Positions 17,127-26,125 of a stretch of 37,869 nucleotides of DNA are shown piece after piece. The stretch's first letter is position 1. The number at the start of each line of letters is the position of its first letter. The stretch comes from Clostridium sp. K13 (GTDB lineage: Bacteria; Bacillota; Clostridia; Clostridiales; Clostridiaceae): assembly GCF_019734195.1 (NCBI RefSeq), contig NZ_JAASHM010000031.1, positions 1 through 37,869 of the forward strand, given 5' to 3'. The translations under genes and the position numbers were made by a program. The notes beneath the pieces are model-generated. The model searched no databases. It was not told the DNA's origin and saw only the letters and a list, made by a program, of their open reading frames with translations.

Positions 17127-18317
17127 TTAATGATGAAAAAGATGTCTTCTCGGCTCTTTAACAGTAGCTTCTAAAGCATAAGCAACATATAATTCTGTAC
17201 TTATTAACACTGCTTTTTCATCTATATTAAATTTATCATTATGATTAGGATAATCCCTACCTATTTCTTCATTACCAGCTCCTACAAACACAAATACACC
17301 TGGAATTCTTTTTTGATATATTGAAAAATCTTCTCCAAGCATCATTCTTGGTACCTTTATGATATCTTCTTCGTTAAATATTTTCTTTGCAGCATCTAAA
17401 GCAGTTTTTACTGCACCTGCATCATTAATTACGGCTGGATGATGTGCTACATCATACTCAACAGTAGCAGTAGATCCATATGCTAATGCAGTGCTATATG
17501 CGATTCTTTTAATTGATGTTTGTATATGCTTTGCTGTTGATGCATTAAAAGTTCTTATTGTTCCCTCAATTATAGCCTCACCTGAAATAATATTATGTGT
17601 TTCTCCAGATTTAATATGTCCTATAGTTACTACTGCTGAATTTACAGGATTTATTTCTCTACTAATTATAGATTGTAAGTTCATTACTATTGCAGCACAA
17701 ACCAAAGTTGCATCAACACATTGATGTGGTTTTCCTGCATGTCCCGATTTACCAGTAATTTTTATAGTAAACTTATTTGATGCAGCCATTCTAGGTCCTT
17801 CTTCAATAGAGATTTTACCACATTCTATATCTCCAAACACATGTAATCCAAAAATTTCATCTGCCTCATCTAAATAACCCTGTTCAGTAATTAACTTTGC
17901 CCCACATGAATTTTCTTCAGATGGTTGAAATACAATAATAATTTTTCCTGGGATACTATCCTCATATTTTTTTAATATCATAGCTGCCCCAAGTAATGAT
18001 GCCATATGTGCATCATGTCCACACGCATGCATTACTCCACTATTTACCGAAGCATATCTAACATCAGTATTTTCTTGTATTCTTAAAGCATCCATATCTG
18101 CCCTTAAAGCTATTACCCTACCTTCTCCCTTACCAATAGTTGCAACTACTTCTGTTTTTATTCCATCTTCATATTCAACACCTATTTTATCTAACTCTTC
18201 CTTAATCCTTTTAGATGTTCTATGCTCCTCCATACTTAATTCAGGATACTTATGAAAATCCTTTCTTAATGAAATTATATAATTGCTTATAAGTTTTGTT
18301 TCTTTTAAAATATCCAT
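17127..18317 (-). CDS. M20-family amidohydrolase (N-acyl-amino-acid/peptide hydrolase)
   Basis: Cytoplasmic zinc amidohydrolase of 396 residues, the standard length for the hippurate/N-acetyl-amino-acid deacylase group. Visible motifs are LRADMDALRI (71-80), HACGHDAH (97-104) with metal-binding His, the PSEENSCGAK segment with the catalytic Glu pair, and the dimerisation-domain start GKSGHAGKPH. A terminal MMLGEDFSIY carries the last ligand region. The exact substrate is unknown. The ATG follows GGGGGTGAATC. It lies upstream of the PAP2 gene in the same direction. Confidence 0.88.
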   Translation of the reverse strand: MDILKETKLISNYIISLRKDFHKYPELSMEEHRTSKRIKEELDKIGVEYEDGIKTEVVATIGKGEGRVIALRADMDALRIQENTDVRYASVNSGVMHACGHDAHMASLLGAAMILKKYEDSIPGKIIIVFQPSEENSCGAKLITEQGYLDEADEIFGLHVFGDIECGKISIEEGPRMAASNKFTIKITGKSGHAGKPHQCVDATLVCAAIVMNLQSIISREINPVNSAVVTIGHIKSGETHNIISGEAIIEGTIRTFNASTAKHIQTSIKRIAYSTALAYGSTATVEYDVAHHPAVINDAGAVKTALDAAKKIFNEEDIIKVPRMMLGEDFSIYQKRIPGVFVFVGAGNEEIGRDYPNHNDKFNIDEKAVLISTELYVAYALEATVKEPRRHLFHH

Positions 18318-18392
18318 GATTCACCCCCACTATTTAAATTATATAATTTTATGAAAATATTGTATATTATTTTAATTAAATGATTTTAATTT

Positions 18393-18421
18393 TTGTAAAA
18401 ATATGGTAATATTTTTATAGT
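18393..18421 (+). promoter_or_regulatory. Sigma-A-like promoter of the GerMN lipoprotein gene
   Basis: TTGTAA (18393-18398) and TATAGT (18416-18421) have 17-bp spacing, 24 bp before the start codon. Confidence 0.45.
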
Positions 18422-18444
18422 AAGAATTTTTTTGAGGTGAAATT

Positions 18445-19188
18445 ATGAAAAGAAAATTATTAATTCTAAGTTGTACTATTATTTTATGTTTTTCTCTAAC
18501 ATCATGCGGTTTAAAAAGTGCAATTACAGGAGATAAAACATCTAGCACTAAAGAAACAAATACTAAAGAACCAACTACTGAAAATAAAGATGACATAACA
18601 AATACTAAGACTACTGATGAAGATGAAAATACTACTTCTGATAATATACCTTCTGATGATGCAGTTTTAACAAATAATAATTCATTTGTAGAAAATGATA
18701 GTTCTACTTCTAGTTCTAATATTACTCCTGATAAATCTGCAATTTCATCAACTAGTAATACAGTAAATAGAGACTGTAGAGTTTTTTACTTTAACAAGGT
18801 AGACCTTAAAACTTATTGTGTTGATACAAGTGTTGCTGTTACTGATAATGCCTTCGTTACTGCATTAACAGAAGAGTTATATTCAGCACCTAAGGATAAT
18901 TCTAACTTTTTTGTGTTATCTAAAGATTATGGAGTAACTTCCGCTACATTAAATTATGATAGTAATATTTTAACTGTTGTATTTAATGAAAACTTTATTA
19001 AAGATATGGATCTTTCTACAGAAGTAGCTAATGGAGTTGTAGCTGCAATAGTAAATACTTATGGATATAATTATGGTGTAGATAAGGTTGCTGTTTATTT
19101 TGGAAGCGAATTATATACTGGTCTTGAAGGTACATCTGCCGCTGGATACTCCACAGTAAACTATAGTAATTCATTAAAACTTGATTAA
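18445..19188 (+). CDS. GerMN-domain lipoprotein
   Basis: This 247-residue lipoprotein has a signal peptide ending in the lipobox LTSC with Cys21. A long Ser/Thr/Asp/Asn-rich linker (about 25-110) acts as a spacer from the membrane. A folded domain of about 130 residues starts at CRVFYFNKVDLKTYCVD and has the GerMN layout: strands, a helix in FVTALTEELYS, then AVYFGSEL near the end. GerMN proteins act in sporulation or germination (B. subtilis GerM). The role is therefore probably in the cell envelope during sporulation, which is inferred. A GAGGTG site precedes the ATG. Confidence 0.75.
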   Translation: MKRKLLILSCTIILCFSLTSCGLKSAITGDKTSSTKETNTKEPTTENKDDITNTKTTDEDENTTSDNIPSDDAVLTNNNSFVENDSSTSSSNITPDKSAISSTSNTVNRDCRVFYFNKVDLKTYCVDTSVAVTDNAFVTALTEELYSAPKDNSNFFVLSKDYGVTSATLNYDSNILTVVFNENFIKDMDLSTEVANGVVAAIVNTYGYNYGVDKVAVYFGSELYTGLEGTSAAGYSTVNYSNSLKLD

Positions 19189-19189
19189 A

Positions 19190-19240
19190 AAAATTAAAAG
19201 CAGTAAATAGGTTACATAACTTTTAATCTATTTACTGCTT
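19190..19240. terminator. Terminator shared by the GerMN and ArAE/FUSC genes
   Basis: A perfect 13-bp stem (19198-19210 with 19228-19240). On the - strand it is followed by TTTTAATTTTTTT, so it best fits the ArAE/FUSC gene; the + side has a poorer T tract. Confidence 0.75.
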
Positions 19241-19245
19241 AAACT

Positions 19246-20208
19246 TTAATGATTTTTACTACTTATAAAGAAATTTCTTTTTATTAATAAAAACTCTTCC
19301 ATATCGTTTAAAAACTGAAGTAATTGTGCTCTACTTTCAAACTCCTCTCTTGACTTTGGTAGTTCCATCTTTTTAAATTCATTTCTTAAACTCTCTAATT
19401 CCTGTAATAATTCTTTACAATCATTAACCTCTCTTATATTTTCAGCAACACATAATGTAAAATCTGCCATAACATTCATTTGTTCAACTGGTATATTAAA
19501 TCTTTGAAAATGTAGTCTCATTCTATTTATTGTATCAAATTGATTTATTCTCATATTTATGTAATCAGTATAATAAGATGAACTTCTAAAGAAATTATTA
19601 TTTACTATTTTATAAGCCGTTTCTTTGCTTTCATATAATCTTTTTTCTACTTCATCTATTATTTTTTGCTCATCAATATCAACAGTATATGTTACTAATG
19701 ATTTTGACATTTTACTAATAATTATTCTATAATGTTCCTCTATCCATTCTATATCTTTTCTAAATTTATCTTCAAGTGATGGCATAAATGCATTGGCTAT
19801 AGCCGCAACCCCTATACCAATTAACATCAATAATAATTCATTAATTACTAAAGATATAGTTATTGTTTTTGCTATTAAAATATGTGTTGAAAGTACTACT
19901 GCAGGAACCATTCCTTCTTGTATTTTCAACTTTGATGTTGTTGGTATTAAAATTAATAAAAATATTCCAAATGCTATAGAACTATTTCCTATTAATTCAT
20001 ATAAAATTACAGATAATAAAATTCCAATAGTACAGGCTACTATTCTTCTATAACTAACTACTAATGCCTTTTTTCTAGTATCTTGTATACTTAAAATTGC
20101 AATTACTGCCCCTACTGTTGCATACTGTAATCCTAAAAAATTTCCTATAATTAAAGCTATAGTTGCTGATATAGCCATTTTAAAAGCTAAGTTATATGCA
20201 TACTTCAA
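19246..20208 (-). CDS. ArAE/FUSC-family membrane protein (aromatic acid exporter type)
   Basis: The 320-residue protein has a hydrophobic N-terminal half with about six membrane segments (residues 8-145) and a charged, helical cytoplasmic C-terminal half. This is the layout of the DUF939/ArAE_2 branch of the FUSC superfamily, which includes exporters of aromatic acids. The motif IAILSIQDTRKKAL after the second helix fits this family. The substrate is unknown. The start is a TTG at 20206-20208 with GAGGGGATG upstream; a later ATG at codon 11 has no ribosome binding site and would cut into the first helix. Confidence 0.75.
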   Translation of the reverse strand: MKYAYNLAFKMAISATIALIIGNFLGLQYATVGAVIAILSIQDTRKKALVVSYRRIVACTIGILLSVILYELIGNSSIAFGIFLLILIPTTSKLKIQEGMVPAVVLSTHILIAKTITISLVINELLLMLIGIGVAAIANAFMPSLEDKFRKDIEWIEEHYRIIISKMSKSLVTYTVDIDEQKIIDEVEKRLYESKETAYKIVNNNFFRSSSYYTDYINMRINQFDTINRMRLHFQRFNIPVEQMNVMADFTLCVAENIREVNDCKELLQELESLRNEFKKMELPKSREEFESRAQLLQFLNDMEEFLLIKRNFFISSKNH

Positions 20209-20315
20209 ACCTATTCATCCCCTCTTTGTATATATCCCATATTATATACTAATAATTTAATGCATAAAAATATTTTTTTCAATTTACTATATATTAAGGA
20301 GTTAATTATAAAATT

Positions 20316-20345
20316 AGAGGAGCATATCTCCATGCCCCTCTTTTC
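20316..20345 (-). terminator. Terminator of the cbi operon
   Basis: The stem pairs AGAGG-A-GCAT (20316-20325) with ATGC-C-CCTCT (20332-20341). It lies about 35 bp after the cbiQ stop. The T tract is short on the - strand (TAATTTTAT) and better on the + strand. Confidence 0.55.
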
Positions 20346-20374
20346 ATATTCTTTCTTATATATTGAACCTAGTT

Positions 20375-21070
20375 TTAAATAAAACAACATAAATTCATTA
20401 AAATAAAATAACCTATTATAAAAGCAACTCTATATCTACTTGATTCAAATTGATAATAATAATTATGCCTTCCAATATAACATCTATTTTTTAACGAAAG
20501 ATTTATTTCTCTCCATCTAAAAATCAATGACTTAAAAACTAATCCACAAGCTCTTCCAAAATCCCTTATACTATTTTTACAACCACAAAATCCAGCTCTA
20601 GATTTTATAGCCTTAAATGTAGTAGAAAAATCTTCCTCAATAATTATTATAAATCTCTCCATAGACTTCATAATATCACCAATATCTCTTGTCCATTTAT
20701 TTTTACTCATTAAATATACAATATGATTAATTGGTGTTGTTAAAGTTAAAAATCCTATACTTAATGCTCCATTTATACCTCTTAATAACAAAGTTAATAT
20801 ATAAATAAAGTCATATCCTTGCCACCATAATGATAAGGCTGTAAAAGTTCCAAAAAATAATGCTATACATATAAATTTATTAATTATACTCTTTGGATTC
20901 TTACTTAAGATATTTAATATAATAAAAAATAATATATTAATACCTAAAATATAGTTATTATTAATATAGCTTGCTCCAATTAATGATATTATAGTTAAAC
21001 TTAGCTTTTCTAATGGATGAATGTCTGTAAGTCTGCTATTAATGCTGTACAGACTTATTTCTCTTATCAT
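20375..21070 (-). CDS. cbiQ: Cobalt ECF transporter transmembrane protein CbiQ
   Basis: Membrane T-component of the cobalt importer, about 231 residues. It begins IREISLYSINSRLTDIHPLEKL, typical of CbiQ, and has four to five hydrophobic segments. The first coupling motif is AIKSRAGF and the second is SLKNRCYIG, where the family usually has A-x-x-RG, so Cys replaces Gly. The start is placed at ATG 21068-21070, inside the end of cbiN (32-bp overlap); a GTG at 21109 would deepen the overlap without a better ribosome binding site. No cbiO follows, and a terminator comes 35 bp after the stop. The ATPase must come from elsewhere if this importer works as an ECF complex. Confidence 0.85.
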   Translation of the reverse strand: MIREISLYSINSRLTDIHPLEKLSLTIISLIGASYINNNYILGINILFFIILNILSKNPKSIINKFICIALFFGTFTALSLWWQGYDFIYILTLLLRGINGALSIGFLTLTTPINHIVYLMSKNKWTRDIGDIMKSMERFIIIIEEDFSTTFKAIKSRAGFCGCKNSIRDFGRACGLVFKSLIFRWREINLSLKNRCYIGRHNYYYQFESSRYRVAFIIGYFILMNLCCFI

Positions 21071-21323
21071 TACGCTTGTTTCCCACAAAATATCCAATAA
21101 AACCTGCACCTAATGCTGCTTGAGCTGCAAAAATAAAACTTTCTACCTCTCCTGATGGTGGTTCCCATAAGCTATTTGCCCATGGCTCATATTCACTATT
21201 TATTTCATTAATTATTCCTTCAGCTTGAGCATCTGCACCTTCATATTCTCCATTTGCATTTATTATAAATGGAACAATAATTAATAAAGCTGCAATGCAA
21301 AGTAAAATTATAGTTTTTTTCAT
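21039..21323 (-). CDS. cbiN: Cobalt transport protein CbiN
   Basis: A 94-residue protein with two membrane segments (residues 4-22 and about 66-82) and an outside loop between them holding the family motif EPWANSLWEPPSGEVES. CbiN is the small accessory part of the cobalt ECF importer and helps load Co2+ onto CbiM. It starts at ATG 21321-21323, which overlaps the cbiM stop by one base (TAATG), with GGAGGG upstream. It overlaps cbiQ at its 3' end. Confidence 0.92.
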   Translation of the reverse strand: MKKTIILLCIAALLIIVPFIINANGEYEGADAQAEGIINEINSEYEPWANSLWEPPSGEVESFIFAAQAALGAGFIGYFVGNKRNDKRNKSVQH

Positions 21324-22048
21324 TATAATAACCCTCCTTCTAATTGTACTAATTCTTCACTGCAATGTTTCTTAATAAAGTCATATATAACAACTGAAAT
21401 TATTCCCTCTACTATTGCAAGTGGAATTTGAGTTATTGCAAATACACCCATAAATTTTACTGCAGATGCTAATACTCCTCCTACACTTGATGGATAAGCT
21501 AAAGCTAACTGTATTGACGTAACTATATAAGTTGCTAAATTTCCTAAAGCACATCCTGCAAAAATTGCAACTGATACATTCTTTTTCTTTAATAATTTAT
21601 ATATAAAATATGCAACAAATGGACCTACTATCCCCATTGATAATGTATTTGCACCTAATGTAGTAAGTCCTCCATGAGCTAATAATAAAGCCTGGAATAA
21701 TAAAACTACTACTGATATTATAGTCATTATAACTGGACCAAAAACAATTGCTCCAAGTCCTGTTCCTGTTGGATGAGATGAACTTCCAGTTACTGATGGT
21801 AATTTTAATGCTGACATCATAAATACATATGCAGCCATAAGTGCTAATAACATTTTTATGTCATGATTCTTTTTAATAATCTTTCTTAATTCTCTTATAC
21901 TTAATATAATAAACGGTGCTGAAAGTATAAAATAAAAAACTACCCAGCTTAATGGTAAATACCCTTCTGCTATATGCATTGCATATGCATTACTTGGTAT
22001 TGAAAATGATAGTGCTAAAATAAACACTATGTATAAAAATTTTTTCAC
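21323..22048 (-). CDS. cbiM: Cobalt ECF transporter substrate-binding protein CbiM
   Basis: S-component of the cobalt importer, 241 residues, with six or seven membrane segments. It has an N-terminal signal-like helix (residues 1-23, ending NAYA) followed by MHIAEGYLPL. In studied CbiM/NikM proteins the residue after the processed Met is a His that binds the metal. The helix-loop GSSSHPTGTGLGAIVFGP, also typical, contains a second ligand His. It starts at a GTG with GGGGG 8 nt upstream, 80 bp after cbiJ. Confidence 0.93.
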   Translation of the reverse strand: MKKFLYIVFILALSFSIPSNAYAMHIAEGYLPLSWVVFYFILSAPFIILSIRELRKIIKKNHDIKMLLALMAAYVFMMSALKLPSVTGSSSHPTGTGLGAIVFGPVIMTIISVVVLLFQALLLAHGGLTTLGANTLSMGIVGPFVAYFIYKLLKKKNVSVAIFAGCALGNLATYIVTSIQLALAYPSSVGGVLASAVKFMGVFAITQIPLAIVEGIISVVIYDFIKKHCSEELVQLEGGLL

Positions 22049-22128
22049 TCCTAATTCCCCCTACAAATAAGTTTTACTCTTAATAAAATTAATTTTGGAC
22101 ACCCTATGTGTAACCTGTTGTCCTTAGT

Positions 22129-22899
22129 CTATATATTATTTAAAATTATAAAATTAAGCATTTCTCTTATATTATTAAATTTTCTTCCGTAATTTATTTC
22201 TGGTCTTTTTAGCACTATTATTTTTACTTTATTTAATAATGCACTATCAACTTTTTCCTTCATTCCCCCCTCTTCTCCACTATCTTTTGTGATTAATGCT
22301 TTTATTTTATATTCTTTAATAATCCCATTGTTAATTTCAAAACCAAATGGCCCTTTAATTGCAATTATATTATCCATTGATATACCATTATCTAAAAGTC
22401 TACTTATTACCTTTGGCGATGGTAATATTCTATGAATAATTCTATTACTCTCACTTTTTAAACCTTCTATCTTTAAAGCATTATTACTTCCAGTTGTATT
22501 TAAAATATTCCCATCTATATTCTTAAATACTTCTTCTAAATACTCATACTTATCTATAAAAATAACATTTTTATTATCTTTTAAATTATTAAAATAACTT
22601 TTTCTTTCATATCTTATATATTCAACATTTAAATCATTACAAACCTTAATTAATGTTTTACTTACCTCACTAGCATAAGGATGAGAAGCATCTACAAAAA
22701 CATTAATTCCAAACTTTATTATTAAATCTTTAAATTCATCTTCATTTAAAGGCTTATAATTAAAATGTTTTGCCTTAAATTCCTTATAGATCTCATATCC
22801 ATATTCAGTAGCTGTAGAAACTACTATTTCATCGGTATATTTATTTACATGTGATAATATATCTCTTCCCTCACCTGTACCAAGTACAAAGCCAATCAT
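22129..22899 (-). CDS. cbiJ: Precorrin-6A / cobalt-precorrin-6A reductase CbiJ
   Basis: The 256-residue enzyme reduces cobalt-precorrin-6A to 6B with NAD(P)H. It opens with MIGFVLGTGEGRDI and carries VDASHPYASEVS (about 70-81), the TGSNN strand, IKGPFGFEIN, and the late ALITKDSGEEGG motif, all typical of CbiJ/CobK. It lies inside the cbi operon between cbiH and cbiM. The ATG follows AGGTGTGA. Confidence 0.92.
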   Translation of the reverse strand: MIGFVLGTGEGRDILSHVNKYTDEIVVSTATEYGYEIYKEFKAKHFNYKPLNEDEFKDLIIKFGINVFVDASHPYASEVSKTLIKVCNDLNVEYIRYERKSYFNNLKDNKNVIFIDKYEYLEEVFKNIDGNILNTTGSNNALKIEGLKSESNRIIHRILPSPKVISRLLDNGISMDNIIAIKGPFGFEINNGIIKEYKIKALITKDSGEEGGMKEKVDSALLNKVKIIVLKRPEINYGRKFNNIREMLNFIILNNI

Positions 22900-22952
22900 A
22901 AAATCACACCTATCTTAATATTTAAATTCATAATTTACCTCTTTACTACTAA

Positions 22953-23672
22953 CTAGACATTATATCCTCTTGGCGTAATAAACTTTCCTTCTTTAATAAA
23001 GCTTTGAGAATTTCCTATAATAACTATAGAAAACATATCTACAACCTCTTCATCAAAATTTTCTAAAGTAAATAGTTTATACTCTTGCCCATCTCTTAAG
23101 GCATGTCTTACCACTGCAACTGGAGTGCTTAATTTTCTATACTCTTTAATTATTTCAATTGCCTCTCTTAAATAATGTGGTCTTCCTTTACTTCTTGGAT
23201 TATATAAAGAAATAATCATATCAGCATCTGCTGCATTTCTTACTCTTTTCTTTATTAAATTATATGGAGTCATTAAATCACTTAAACTTATATTACAATT
23301 ATCATGCATTAATGGTGCTCCAACCACTGAACCGGCTGCACTTGATGCAGTAACTCCAGGAATTATTTCAACATTTTCATTTTCTTTCATTTGAAGAATA
23401 AGCCCTGCCATTCCATAAATACCTGAATCTCCAGTACTTATTAATGCCACAATATTATTTTCTTTAGATAATTCTAAAGCTTTTCTGCATCTTGATTCTT
23501 CACCCCTCATCCCTGTAGAAAACAGCTCCTTATCTTCTACAAGTGGATTTATCATATCAATATATTTGTTATATCCAACAATGATATTACTTTCTTCTAT
23601 AGCTTCCTTAGCCCTTAAAGTCATATGCTCTAAACCACCTGGCCCTATTCCTATAACATATAATTTTCCCAT
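22953..23672 (-). CDS. cbiH: Cobalt-precorrin-3 C17-methyltransferase CbiH
   Basis: SAM-dependent tetrapyrrole methylase of 239 residues that methylates C17 with ring contraction in the anaerobic pathway. Motifs are GIGPGGLEHMTLRA (8-21), VGYNKYID, STGDSGIYGMAG (79-90), PGVTASSAAGSVVGAPL, SLSDLMTPY and SLYNPRSKGRP. The ATG has AAGGAG nearby. It follows cbiG by 10 bp. Confidence 0.93.
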   Translation of the reverse strand: MGKLYVIGIGPGGLEHMTLRAKEAIEESNIIVGYNKYIDMINPLVEDKELFSTGMRGEESRCRKALELSKENNIVALISTGDSGIYGMAGLILQMKENENVEIIPGVTASSAAGSVVGAPLMHDNCNISLSDLMTPYNLIKKRVRNAADADMIISLYNPRSKGRPHYLREAIEIIKEYRKLSTPVAVVRHALRDGQEYKLFTLENFDEEVVDMFSIVIIGNSQSFIKEGKFITPRGYNV

Positions 23673-23682
23673 TTTACTCTCC

Positions 23683-24702
23683 TTAACTTAGCTCACCAAT
23701 AGCTAATGTCATTCCATCTCTTTTTATTTTCTTAACAATTATATTTCCACCAGATAACTCAATAACAGGTTCACTTACAGCAGAAACTCCAATTGATTTT
23801 TTTACAAATTCACTACCCTCATATTTATGTTCAACTTTAGCTATTTCTTGGCTCGAAAAAAATGTAAGATCACATTTTAGATTTACTGCTAAATCTAAAA
23901 TTGCTTTTTCATCACTTTTTATATTAATAGAAGCAATTTTCTCAACAGCTCTTATATCAATATTTTCTTGCGCTAAAATATCGCTTACAAAATTAAACAA
24001 TTTTTCACTACCTGTATTTCTTTTACAGCCAATTCCTAAAATAATATCTTTTCTAATTAATTTAAGTACTGTTCTAGTTTCGTATTCACTTAAATAACTT
24101 ATTACTTTACTTTCCTTAATCTTTTGCTCTCTTAATTTTTTATGTGTAATCCAAATAGCATTTCCATGTATCTCATCTGTTTCTATGTATCCATTAGGAC
24201 ATTTAATTATGGATTTATCATCCTTAAAATAAACATCTTCCCTATTAACAAGTCTCCCTGCAATAATCTTAGCTATTTTTAAATCATCTATAATAAGATT
24301 ATTATTCATTGCAATTATATCTGGTGCTAAAATATCCATATTATCTGTTGCCGTAGTTATTACAGGAGTATTTCCTAATACTTCAGAAACCATTAAAGTT
24401 AGTTTGTTTGCTCCCCCTAAATGCCCTGAAACTAAGCTAATTGAAAATTTATTACATACATCAACAACAACCACCGCCGGATCTTTATCTTTGCTTACTA
24501 AATATTTAGATATAGCTCTAACTGCAATCCCAGTTGAACTTATAAATATTATTGAATCATATTTCTCAAAGCATTCTTTTGTTATATTATTTAACTTAAA
24601 ATCCTTAACTTTAGACTTTAAAATTAAATCTCCACCAAGTATATCTTTTATTTTTTCTCCTAAAATATCTCCCTTTTCAATAACACTTATAATACAAATC
24701 AT
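23683..24702 (-). CDS. cbiG: Cobalt-precorrin-5A hydrolase CbiG
   Basis: This 339-residue protein opens the delta-lactone ring of cobalt-precorrin-5A, releasing acetaldehyde. The N-terminal domain carries ISSTGIAVRAI and SGHLGGANKLT (about 93-103), the signature of CbiG. The central domain and the C-terminal CobE/GbiG domain follow, the latter beginning LGIGCKRNTGSEKL (about 219-232). It starts 2 bp after the cbiF stop with a modest site. Confidence 0.92.
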   Translation of the reverse strand: MICIISVIEKGDILGEKIKDILGGDLILKSKVKDFKLNNITKECFEKYDSIIFISSTGIAVRAISKYLVSKDKDPAVVVVDVCNKFSISLVSGHLGGANKLTLMVSEVLGNTPVITTATDNMDILAPDIIAMNNNLIIDDLKIAKIIAGRLVNREDVYFKDDKSIIKCPNGYIETDEIHGNAIWITHKKLREQKIKESKVISYLSEYETRTVLKLIRKDIILGIGCKRNTGSEKLFNFVSDILAQENIDIRAVEKIASINIKSDEKAILDLAVNLKCDLTFFSSQEIAKVEHKYEGSEFVKKSIGVSAVSEPVIELSGGNIIVKKIKRDGMTLAIGELS

Positions 24703-24704
24703 AA

Positions 24705-25451
24705 TTACTCTTTGGCCTCTCTAAACATATGTGTAAAGGTCTTATCATATAAAAGACTTTTATCATAATCACAATCTATAAAATCACCAACTAATATTTG
24801 AGCACATTTAGTGATATTAGCTTCTTTAACCTTATCTACAATATCATCTAAAGTTCCAATTATACTTCTTTCATTATCCCAAGTAGCTCTTTCAACAATA
24901 GCTATAGGAACATTTCTTCTATAACCTCTTCTTAACTTTTCTAAAACTTTATCAATCATAGATATAGATAAGAAAATACACATTGTTGCTCCAACTTGTG
25001 CAAGCTTCTCTAAATCTTCACTTTCTGGTACTGGAGTTCTTCCTTCAATTCTAGTTAAAATTATTGTTTGAGTTACTCTTGGAAGTGTTAGCTCCTTCTT
25101 TATGGCTGCTGCTGCTGCAGTAAATGAGCTTACTCCTGGAACTACCTCATATTTAATATTAAGCTTTTCAAGTTCATCCATTTGCTCTTTTATGGCACCA
25201 TATATTGCCGGATCTCCAGTATGAAGTCTTACTATTACCTTATCTTTATTATCATTCATTACTTCAATAACTTCCTCTAAAGTCATCTTTGCTGAATTAT
25301 ATATTAGTGCCCCTTCTTTACAATAATCCATATGCTCTTTTGCAACTAAAGAACCTGCATATATAACTACATCAGCCTTAGCTAATATATCTCTTCCCTT
25401 AACAGTTATTAAATCTACATCTCCAGGCCCTGCCCCTATAAAATAAACCAT
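24705..25451 (-). CDS. cbiF: Cobalt-precorrin-4 C11-methyltransferase CbiF
   Basis: SAM methylase of 248 residues that adds the C11 methyl group. It shows GAGPGDVDLITVKG (6-19), VVIYAGSLV, VRLHTGDPAIYGA, PGVSSFTAAAAAIKKELTLP, and ILTRIEGRTPVPE, which is characteristic of CbiF/CobM. It starts 4 bp after the cbiL stop. Confidence 0.94.
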   Translation of the reverse strand: MVYFIGAGPGDVDLITVKGRDILAKADVVIYAGSLVAKEHMDYCKEGALIYNSAKMTLEEVIEVMNDNKDKVIVRLHTGDPAIYGAIKEQMDELEKLNIKYEVVPGVSSFTAAAAAIKKELTLPRVTQTIILTRIEGRTPVPESEDLEKLAQVGATMCIFLSISMIDKVLEKLRRGYRRNVPIAIVERATWDNERSIIGTLDDIVDKVKEANITKCAQILVGDFIDCDYDKSLLYDKTFTHMFREAKE

Positions 25452-25455
25452 AATT

Positions 25456-26124
25456 CTACTCCCTACTCGCTAATATTAATGACATATAATCTCTTGAACT
25501 TTTAATCTCATCTTTATCGGTTAATATAAGTTGTCCTTCTCTTCCTGCCCTACTTACATAAACATAATCAAAGCCTTTTTCCTCTAGTAAATCCACTACT
25601 GTTTCTTCATGTTTATAAACCTTCATTATTACAACATATTTTTCATCTTTAATATCCTTTACTCTAGTTGCAGGTAATATCATTAAAGGATTATCTCCAA
25701 CAACTAAAGTTCTATCCACTAAACTCGCTGCTGCACAAAATGAAGTTATTCCTGGTACTGTTTCAACATGAAATCCCTTCTCCTCCATATGCTTTAACAT
25801 ATGGATATAAGTACTATAAACATATGGATCTCCAATTGTAAGGAAAGATACATTTTTACCTTCATTTAATTTTTCTTCTATAAACTCATAAGCTTCTTTT
25901 GCTTTTTCAACCCTATTCTTTTTTCCCATAGGAAAATGTTTTATAACTACTTCTGTTCCTTCTTTTATATATTCTTTTGCTGTTTCTAATGCAATGCTAT
26001 CTCCATCCTCTAAGGCACTTGGTGCAATTACAACATCACTGTTTTCTATTGCTCTTACTGCCTTTACAGTTAATAATTCTTTATCTCCAGGTCCTACCCC
26101 TATTCCATATAACGTTGCTTTCAT
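25456..26124 (-). CDS. cbiL: Cobalt-precorrin-2 C20-methyltransferase CbiL
   Basis: SAM methylase of 222 residues acting at C20 of cobalt-factor II/precorrin-2, the first methylation after cobalt insertion. Motifs are GIGVGPGDKELLTVKA (7-22), VVIAPSA, LTIGDPYVYSTY and PGITSFCAAASLV. It begins 1 bp after the cbiT stop with AAGGAG upstream, so the two are coupled. Confidence 0.94.
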   Translation of the reverse strand: MKATLYGIGVGPGDKELLTVKAVRAIENSDVVIAPSALEDGDSIALETAKEYIKEGTEVVIKHFPMGKKNRVEKAKEAYEFIEEKLNEGKNVSFLTIGDPYVYSTYIHMLKHMEEKGFHVETVPGITSFCAAASLVDRTLVVGDNPLMILPATRVKDIKDEKYVVIMKVYKHEETVVDLLEEKGFDYVYVSRAGREGQLILTDKDEIKSSRDYMSLILASRE

Positions 26125-26125
26125 A

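Noticed and set aside
18372..18596. Small - strand open frame overlapping the GerMN lipoprotein start
   Set aside because: It is antisense to the promoter and signal peptide of a well-supported gene and has no ribosome binding site.
22097..22123. Hairpin GGACA/TGTCC between cbiJ and cbiM
   Set aside because: The stem is only 5 bp and has no T run; not enough to call a terminator or attenuator.
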